Part shown: piece by piece, positions 12,936-18,591 of the stretch | Layout of the letters: each line of letters opens with the position of its first letter | Numbering within the stretch: the stretch's first letter is position 1 | From: JAQVXR01 sp050945755 | GTDB taxonomy: Bacteria; Bacillota; Dehalobacteriia; Dehalobacteriales; Dehalobacteriaceae | DNA: 18,591 nucleotides | NCBI GenBank assembly: GCA_050945755.1 | Contig: JBMNTN010000037.1 | Coordinates: forward strand, 1-18,591 | Reading direction: 5' to 3' | Program-made: the position numbers and the translations under genes | Notes under the pieces: model-generated | What the model was told of the DNA's origin: nothing | Databases searched by the model: none | Seen by the model: only the letters and a program-made list of their open reading frames with translations

Positions 12936-14318
12936 ATGTTATCCGATACCATTACCGCAATTTCAACTCCTTTAGGTGAAGGAGGAATTGGAATAGTTCG
13001 GGTAAGTGGAAAAGATGCTCTCATAGTTTTGGATAAAATATTTAAACCAAAAACGCCGAAGGATTTGAATTTTGTTAAAAGCCATACTATGCATTTAGGT
13101 TATGTTGTGGATGCTGAAGGTAATACTATTGATGAAGTATTGGTTTCAGTAATGAGAGAACCAAAGACATATACCGGCGAAAATGTTATTGAGATAAATT
13201 GTCATGGGGGACTAATTCCTTTAAAAAAGACATTGGAACTTACTCTTCAAGCAGGAGCAAGAATGGCGGAAAAAGGGGAATTTACGAAAAGAGCCTTTTT
13301 AAATGGCCGGATTGATTTAAGCCAAGCAGAAGGTATTATTGATATTATTAGAGCAAAAACAGATACAGGACTTAAGGCCGCGTTAGGGCAAATGGAAGGG
13401 AATTTATCTCGCAAAATAAAAGAACTACAAGATAAAATCCTAGGAGTATTAGCGATAATCGAAGCCGCCATAGATTTCCCTGAAGATGAAGTAGATGAAG
13501 TTAACACGTTTCAAGTTCAAATAACCATAAAAGAGGTATTTGAAGAAATTGAAAAAATGATTAAAAGTGCGGACCGGGGGAAAATTATTCGAGAGGGAAT
13601 TAGCACTGCGATCGTAGGCCGAACTAATGTAGGAAAATCCAGCCTCCTAAATGCTTTGCTCGGAGAAAAAAGGGCGATAGTAACAAATATACCTGGTACA
13701 ACCAGAGATACCATTGAAGAGTTTATTAACGTAGGAGGATTTCCACTTAAAATTGTGGACACAGCCGGATTAAGAGAGACAGAGGATTTAGTTGAAAAAA
13801 TCGGTGTTAAAAAAAGTCGAGAGCTATTAGAAAAAGCCGATTTGGTTTTGCTTGTTATGGATATTACTATGGGAATATCACGGGAAGAAATAGATTTAAT
13901 AAATAGCGAAAAAATAAAAAATATAATTGTTTTAATTAATAAAATTGATATTGAACAAAGTCAATTAGAGAAGGAAAAGTTTGAAAAGGTCTTGCAGGGT
14001 ATACCTCATCTGTATATTTCAGCTCAAGAAGAAATAGGGATTGATGAACTTGAAATAATGATTGGAGATTTAATCACTGAGCGAGGGGCAGAAATCTCCG
14101 GAGATGTATTAATTACAAATATTAGGCATAAAAATTGTTTGGTTCAGACAAAAAAACATTTAAATGAAGTAATGAACGCAATAAAAGCAGGTGTTAGTCT
14201 CGATATTGTATCAATTGATATCAGAAGCGCCTGGGAATCTTTAGGTGAAATTACCGGTGAAACAGTTGGTGAAGAATTACTTGACCGGATATTTTCCGAT
14301 TTTTGCATAGGAAAGTAG
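12936..14318 (+). CDS. mnmE: tRNA modification GTPase MnmE (TrmE)
   Basis: GTPase that with MnmG adds the aminomethyl or carboxymethylaminomethyl group to U34 of certain tRNAs. The 460-aa product has an N-terminal folate-binding dimer domain (1-120, with FTKRAFLNGRIDLSQAEG near 116-133), a helical domain, and an inserted G domain: G1 GRTNVGKS (228-235), G2 TTRD (255-258), G3 DTAG (275-278), G4 NKID (335-338). It ends with the catalytic CIGK motif (Cys457). ATG 12936 follows GAGGTGA (12922-12928) at 7 nt. It lies right after the jag terminator with no room for a promoter between, and 9 nt before mnmG, with which it forms a functional pair. Confidence 0.98.
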   Translation: MLSDTITAISTPLGEGGIGIVRVSGKDALIVLDKIFKPKTPKDLNFVKSHTMHLGYVVDAEGNTIDEVLVSVMREPKTYTGENVIEINCHGGLIPLKKTLELTLQAGARMAEKGEFTKRAFLNGRIDLSQAEGIIDIIRAKTDTGLKAALGQMEGNLSRKIKELQDKILGVLAIIEAAIDFPEDEVDEVNTFQVQITIKEVFEEIEKMIKSADRGKIIREGISTAIVGRTNVGKSSLLNALLGEKRAIVTNIPGTTRDTIEEFINVGGFPLKIVDTAGLRETEDLVEKIGVKKSRELLEKADLVLLVMDITMGISREEIDLINSEKIKNIIVLINKIDIEQSQLEKEKFEKVLQGIPHLYISAQEEIGIDELEIMIGDLITERGAEISGDVLITNIRHKNCLVQTKKHLNEVMNAIKAGVSLDIVSIDIRSAWESLGEITGETVGEELLDRIFSDFCIGK

Positions 14319-14327
14319 GGATTTGGA

Positions 14328-16223
14328 TTGGAGTATTTTGGAGGATCATATGATGTTATTGTTATTGGAGCAGGACATGCAGGTTGTGAAGCAGCACTTG
14401 CTGCAGCAAGAATGGGATGCAAAACTTTGTTAATCACTTTAAATATGGATAATATTGCCTTAATGCCATGTAATCCTGCAATTGGTGGTCCTGCCAAGGG
14501 ACATTTAGTTCGAGAAATCGATGCTCTAGGCGGAGAAATGGCTCGTAACATTGATCAATCACACATTCAAATTCGCATATTAAATACTGGAAAAGGACCG
14601 GCGGTTCATGCCCTCCGTGCCCAGGCTGATAAGAAACTTTATCAAAGGATAATGACTTATACTCTTGAAAAACAAGAAAACTTAGATGTGAAACAGGATA
14701 CGGTAGATAAAATATTAATAAATAACTATAAAGTGACGGGGGTAGTTACCAAAAATGGCTGCCGTTTTGAGGGGAAAACGATTATCTTAACGACAGGGAC
14801 TTACCTGCGTGGGCGAATTATTATTGGAGAAGTGTATTATCAAAGTGGGCCTAATGGTCAGCATGCCTCTATAAAACTTGTAGATAGTCTTAAAGATATA
14901 GGTTTGGAAATCCGACGTTTTAAGACAGGGACACCGGCTCGTGTAGACAAAAGGACAATTGATTTTGAAAAGACAATTAAACAGCCGGGAAGTAACGAAC
15001 CCTTAGCATTTTCATTTTTAACAAAGGAATTTAACCGTCCAAATGTTCCTTGTTGGCTTACATATACAAATGAACAGACTCATCAGATTATTAGAGATAA
15101 CCTACATCGTGCTCCTTTATTCAGTGGAATTATTGAGGGCGTTGGGCCTAGATATTGCCCTTCGATTGAAGATAAGGTAGTTAGGTTTGCTGATAAAAAT
15201 GCACATCAGCTTTTTTTAGAACCGGAAGGTATGGATACATACGAATATTATGTTCAAGGAATGTCTAGCAGTTTACCTGTGGATGTGCAATTAGCATTTC
15301 TCCGTACTATAAAAGGATTAGAAAAGGTAGAAATAATGCGGCCGGCTTATGCTATTGAGTACGATTGTATTAATCCTACCCAGTTAAAACCAACCCTAGA
15401 AACAAAATCGGTAAGTGGGTTGTTTATGGCCGGACAGATTAACGGATCTTCAGGATATGAAGAAGCAGCTGCCCAGGGATTAGTAGCTGGAATTAATGCT
15501 GTTCTTATGATTAAAGAAAAGGAACCATTTATTTTAAGAAGATCCGACGCATATATTGGTGTGTTAATTGATGATTTAGTTACGAAAGGTACCAATGAAC
15601 CTTATCGGATGCTTACATCCAGAGCCGAGTATAGGCTATTATTACGACAGGATAATGCAGATTTACGTCTCACAGAAAAAGGTCGACAAGTGGGATTGGT
15701 TGATGACAATCGGTGGTCGTTTTTTTTGGAAAAGAAAGAGCAGATTGAAAAGAATTTGGCATGGACAAAGGAAATGAGAATTCTGCCTTATAATAAAAGA
15801 TTGGAACAATTATTATTAAAAAAAGGGTCAAGCAAAATTGATAAAGTTGTTTCTATATATGATTTAATAAAAAGGCCGGAGATTACTTTGGAAGATGCCC
15901 TTTCAGTACTGGATGAACATGTTGTTTTAGATAAACAGGTAAGTGAACAGGTGGAAATACAGATTAAATATCATGGGTATATTAATAAGCAAATGGATCA
16001 GGTTAATCGTTTTAACAAACTGGAAAATAAAAAAATTCCGGAAGACATGCAATATAGTAATATTAGTGGTTTAAGAAAAGAGGCACAGCAGAAATTAGAT
16101 CAGGTTAAGCCTTGTTCTATCGGTCAAGCCTCTCGTATTTCAGGCGTGTCACCTGCAGATCTTTCTGTTTTAATGATTTATCTTGAACAACAAAAGAGAT
16201 TGGGTGAAAGAGAGGCTAAATAG
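14328..16223 (+). CDS. mnmG: tRNA uridine 5-carboxymethylaminomethyl modification enzyme MnmG (GidA)
   Basis: FAD- and NADH-dependent partner of MnmE in tRNA U34 modification. The 631-aa product has the FAD-binding dinucleotide motif GAGHAG (14-19), the segment CNPAIGGPAKGHLVREIDAL (48-67), and Cys277 in GPRYCPSIEDK, matching the two key cysteines of the E. coli enzyme (Cys47 and Cys277). The C-terminal helical region that contacts MnmE is complete. The start is a TTG (14328), giving MEYFGGSYDVIVIGAG, the usual N-terminal form in Firmicutes; AGGG lies 7 nt upstream and no ATG is in register nearby. It follows mnmE by 9 nt and its stop overlaps the rsmG start by one base. Confidence 0.97.
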   Translation: MEYFGGSYDVIVIGAGHAGCEAALAAARMGCKTLLITLNMDNIALMPCNPAIGGPAKGHLVREIDALGGEMARNIDQSHIQIRILNTGKGPAVHALRAQADKKLYQRIMTYTLEKQENLDVKQDTVDKILINNYKVTGVVTKNGCRFEGKTIILTTGTYLRGRIIIGEVYYQSGPNGQHASIKLVDSLKDIGLEIRRFKTGTPARVDKRTIDFEKTIKQPGSNEPLAFSFLTKEFNRPNVPCWLTYTNEQTHQIIRDNLHRAPLFSGIIEGVGPRYCPSIEDKVVRFADKNAHQLFLEPEGMDTYEYYVQGMSSSLPVDVQLAFLRTIKGLEKVEIMRPAYAIEYDCINPTQLKPTLETKSVSGLFMAGQINGSSGYEEAAAQGLVAGINAVLMIKEKEPFILRRSDAYIGVLIDDLVTKGTNEPYRMLTSRAEYRLLLRQDNADLRLTEKGRQVGLVDDNRWSFFLEKKEQIEKNLAWTKEMRILPYNKRLEQLLLKKGSSKIDKVVSIYDLIKRPEITLEDALSVLDEHVVLDKQVSEQVEIQIKYHGYINKQMDQVNRFNKLENKKIPEDMQYSNISGLRKEAQQKLDQVKPCSIGQASRISGVSPADLSVLMIYLEQQKRLGEREAK

Positions 16224-16948
16224 TGGGTGATTTATTTCGTCATGCTTTAACTCAAGGTTTAAAGGAATTAGATTTAACGGTACATGAAGAAAAAATAGAA
16301 AAACTAACTATGTATAAAGATTTACTTTTGTCCTGGAACGAACATGTGAATCTGACGGCAATTTTGGAACCGGAGGAAGTTGCCATTAAGCATTTTATTG
16401 ATTCCTTAGCTTTAAGCTGTTTTATTGACTTCAAAAATGATCAAAAGATGATTGATGTCGGAAGCGGAGCAGGCTTTCCCGGTTTACCACTTAAAATAGT
16501 TTTTCCGGAGGTGAATGTTACTTTACTTGATTCATTACAAAAAAGGTGTGACTTTCTTTTGCAATTAGTAAGCAAATTAAACCTTACCGGGATCCAAGTA
16601 GTACATGGACGTGCGGAGGAGAAAGGTCAGGATATACTCATGAGAGAAGAATTCGACTTCGCGATTGCCCGGGCGGTTACCCAGTTACCGGTTTTGGTGG
16701 AATACTGTCTTCCTTTTGTTAAAAAAGGAGGGTTGTTCTTTGCTTTTAAAGGACCGGGAGTAGAAAAAGAGTTGGAAAGTGCCCAGAAAGCGATATCACT
16801 TCTTGGAGGACTTGTTAGAGAAGTTAAAAAGTACAGGCTTCCGGTTTCCGGGGAGGAAAGATCTTTGGTAATAATTGAAAAGGAGAATAATACTGATAAA
16901 AGGTATCCCAGGCGGCCTGGTATCCCAGGGAAGAAACCGCTTATTTAA
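16223..16948 (+). CDS. rsmG: 16S rRNA (guanine(527)-N(7))-methyltransferase RsmG (GidB)
   Basis: SAM-dependent methyltransferase of G527 of 16S rRNA; loss gives low-level streptomycin resistance in several bacteria. The 241-aa product shows NLT (43-45), HFIDSL (57-62), the SAM-binding DVGSGAGFPG (78-87), GRAEE (129-133) and FAIARAV (146-152), plus a C-terminal RYPRRPGIPGKKPL tail common in Firmicutes. GTG 16223 shares its G with the mnmG TAG, and GAGAGG upstream serves as binding site, so translation is coupled to mnmG. A terminator follows within 40 nt, which ends the mnmE-mnmG-rsmG unit. Confidence 0.97.
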   Translation: MGDLFRHALTQGLKELDLTVHEEKIEKLTMYKDLLLSWNEHVNLTAILEPEEVAIKHFIDSLALSCFIDFKNDQKMIDVGSGAGFPGLPLKIVFPEVNVTLLDSLQKRCDFLLQLVSKLNLTGIQVVHGRAEEKGQDILMREEFDFAIARAVTQLPVLVEYCLPFVKKGGLFFAFKGPGVEKELESAQKAISLLGGLVREVKKYRLPVSGEERSLVIIEKENNTDKRYPRRPGIPGKKPLI

Positions 16949-16982
16949 TTATATAAGTAAATCTGATCAAGGTGAACTATGC

Positions 16983-17012
16983 AAACTCCTTACTTGAACC
17001 AGGAGTTTTTTT
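16983..17012 (+). terminator. Intrinsic terminator after rsmG
   Basis: An 8-bp stem AAACTCCT/AGGAGTTT (16983-16990 and 17001-17008) with a 10-nt loop runs into seven T (17006-17012). It separates rsmG from parAB. The rest of the 135-nt gap holds a GGGAGGG (17020-17026) followed by a very short open frame, and no clear promoter. Confidence 0.75.
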
Positions 17013-17083
17013 ATTTTCTGGGAGGGATAGTTGAATGTCATGTGGAACTATAACAATTTGATACATAATTTGGTGGTGTTAAT

Positions 17084-17845
17084 ATGGGGAAGGTAATAGC
17101 AATTGCAAATCAAAAAGGCGGTGTCGCAAAAACAACTACTGCGGTAAACTTAGCAGCTTTTTTGGCGATGGAAGAAAAAAGGGTGTTGGTTATTGATATT
17201 GACCCCCAGGGAAATGCGTCCAGCGGATTGGGAGTAAATCGGTTTGAAACAGAACATTGTATTTATGATGTGATAATTAACGGAGCACCTCTTGATGCGG
17301 TTACGCACAATACAGAATTAGAAAAACTATTTGTTGTACCGGCAACTATTCAACTAGCTGGTGCTGAAATTGAGCTTGTTTCAACTGTTGCCAGGGAATC
17401 AAAGTTGAAAAAAGCATTAAAGACTGTTCAGGATAAATATGATTATATTATTATCGATTGTCCTCCTTCCCTTGGACTATTAACATTGAATGCGCTGACT
17501 GCCTGTGATACAGTCTTAATTCCTATCCAATGTGAGTATTATGCTTTGGAAGGATTAGGGCAACTAATGAATACATATGAACTTGTAAAGAAACATTTGA
17601 ATCCAGATTTAGAAATCGAAGGCGTATTATTAACAATGTTTGATGCTCGCACTAATCTTGCTATACAGGTTGTAGATGAAGTAAAAAATTATTTCAAAGG
17701 AAAAGTATTTGCATCAATTATTCCGCGAAATGTCAGACTGTCTGAAGCGCCAAGCCATGGTAAGCCAATTCCTCTCTATGATCCAAAGTCACGTGGTGCA
17801 GAAGTATATCATGAATTGGCAAAGGAAGTGATTGAAAATGGCTAA
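17084..17845 (+). CDS. parA: ParA family chromosome-partitioning ATPase (Soj)
   Basis: Deviant Walker ATPase that with ParB segregates the origin and, in B. subtilis, tunes DnaA activity. The 253-aa product has KGGVAKTTT (signature Lys11, Lys16), DIDPQGN with Asp40, and the IIIDCPPSLG Walker B at about 122-131. Gly12, Lys16, Asp40 and Arg189 fall at the same numbers as the residues studied in B. subtilis Soj, so monomer-dimer switching, hydrolysis and DNA binding should be intact. The loop has Ala15 where B. subtilis has Gly. ATG 17084 follows GGTGGTG at 5 nt, and an in-frame TAA at 17066 blocks extension. It overlaps parB by 9 nt. Confidence 0.96.
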   Translation: MGKVIAIANQKGGVAKTTTAVNLAAFLAMEEKRVLVIDIDPQGNASSGLGVNRFETEHCIYDVIINGAPLDAVTHNTELEKLFVVPATIQLAGAEIELVSTVARESKLKKALKTVQDKYDYIIIDCPPSLGLLTLNALTACDTVLIPIQCEYYALEGLGQLMNTYELVKKHLNPDLEIEGVLLTMFDARTNLAIQVVDEVKNYFKGKVFASIIPRNVRLSEAPSHGKPIPLYDPKSRGAEVYHELAKEVIENG

Positions 17846-18591
17846 AAGAGGATTAGGAAGGGGTTTACAGGCCTTAATTCCACCGTCCCCAGTTATAGAA
17901 AAAGTCGATAAGGCAAAGGATAAGGAGATTGTTTTAATTAATTTAGATAACATTGAGCCAAATAGGGATCAACCCAGAAAAAACTTTCAACCGGAAAAAA
18001 TACGGGAATTAGCAGAGTCTATTAAAGAACATGGTGTTGTCCAGCCAATCGTGGTACGTAGTGTTGATAAAGGAAAATTTGAAATTGTGGTTGGCGAAAG
18101 ACGTTGGAGAGCGAGTAGGTTAGCCGGACTCAGAGAAATACCTTGTGTGGTTCGAGAAATTAGTCAAAAAGAAAGCACAGAAATTGCTTTAATAGAAAAT
18201 ATTCAAAGAGAGGATTTAAATATTGTCGAAGAGGCAGAAGCGTATCAAAGACTTATCTCGGATTATAATTATACCCAAGAACAACTGGCTACTAGATTAG
18301 GCAAGAGTCGGTCATATATCACAAATACCCTTCGACTGCTTAATCTTTCCCATCCGCTGCAGGATTTTTTGCGAGAGGGAATTATCAGTGCAGGTCATGC
18401 GCGGGCAATACTCTCAGTAAACAATAAAAATAATCATTGTACATTTGCCCAGAGAATTGTAAGTGAAAAGCTTTCTGTTCGGCAGGCAGAGGAACTTGCA
18501 AAGAAAATAAATGAAAAAGAAAAATTAAAAGAAGCAGAGACTCCTGAAGTTGAGAAAAAGCAAAAAAATAGAAATGCAGAAAGATTATCGG
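17837..18591 (+). CDS. parB: ParB family CTPase and centromere-binding protein (Spo0J), 3' end outside window
   Basis: Binds parS sites near the origin and spreads as a CTP-dependent clamp, also loading SMC. The frame from ATG 17837 is open to the window end (251 codons seen). The N-terminus MAKRGLGRGLQALIP is the ParA-stimulating peptide typical of Spo0J. Then come the CTP-binding GERRWRA (86-92) and TEIALIENIQREDLN (114-128), and a helix-turn-helix YTQEQLATRLGKSRSYITNTL (145-165). The C-terminal dimer domain is cut off. The start overlaps parA by 9 nt, with AAGGAAGTGA upstream, so translation is coupled. No second ParB-like gene (noc) lies between rsmG and parA. Confidence 0.95.

Noticed and set aside
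17787..17802. CACGTG core within parA resembling parS.
   Set aside because: Only about 9 of 16 positions agree with the parS consensus and the outer halves do not match, so it is probably coding sequence.
1..18591. CRISPR, transposon, phage, defence, tRNA or rRNA elements.
   Set aside because: No direct-repeat array, transposase-like protein, terminal inverted repeats or tRNA/rRNA-like sequence was seen on reading both strands; every long stretch is accounted for by housekeeping genes.

Overview
The window is the chromosomal replication-origin region of a low-GC Gram-positive bacterium (Firmicutes, most likely class Clostridia). That assignment rests on gene content, gene order and AT-rich codon use. 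I cannot name a genus.

Layout. Everything left of about 10.3 kb is on the minus strand: dnaA, dnaN, recF, remB, gyrB, gyrA, pdxS, pdxT in order of transcription. Everything right of it is on the plus strand: rpmH, rnpA, yidD, yidC, jag, mnmE, mnmG, rsmG, parA and a parB cut by the window end. All genes therefore point away from dnaA, as expected if replication forks leave from the two gaps flanking dnaA. No tRNA, rRNA, CRISPR array, transposon or prophage gene is visible.

Origin. The dnaA-dnaN gap (8695-8944) carries a perfect DnaA box, three one-mismatch boxes, a run of six TAN triplets that fits the DnaA-trio element, and a 26-bp stretch with no G or C. The dnaA-rpmH gap (10301-10685) has a second cluster of three boxes between divergent promoters for dnaA and rpmH. 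Together they look like a bipartite oriC, with unwinding on the dnaN side.

How the genes work together. dnaA, dnaN, gyrB/gyrA and parA/parB serve initiation, elongation, supercoiling and origin segregation; recF serves gap repair. rpmH, rnpA, yidD, yidC and jag link ribosome, RNase P and membrane insertion. mnmE/mnmG modify the tRNA wobble uridine and rsmG methylates 16S rRNA. pdxS/pdxT form PLP synthase. remB encodes a small DNA-binding regulator of the RemA/RemB family.

Starts were moved from the longest open frame where a Shine-Dalgarno sequence decides: dnaA at 10300, recF at 7534 (TTG), rpmH at 10686, rnpA at 10915. Points worth a look are the DnaA-trio unwinding module, promoters that overlap DnaA boxes, the absence of an S4-domain gene (yaaA/rlbA) between dnaN and recF, the absence of noc, an oddly placed ribosome binding site before yidC, and terminator hairpins that overlap stop codons. 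I found no sign of an undescribed multi-gene system; this is a conserved housekeeping region.
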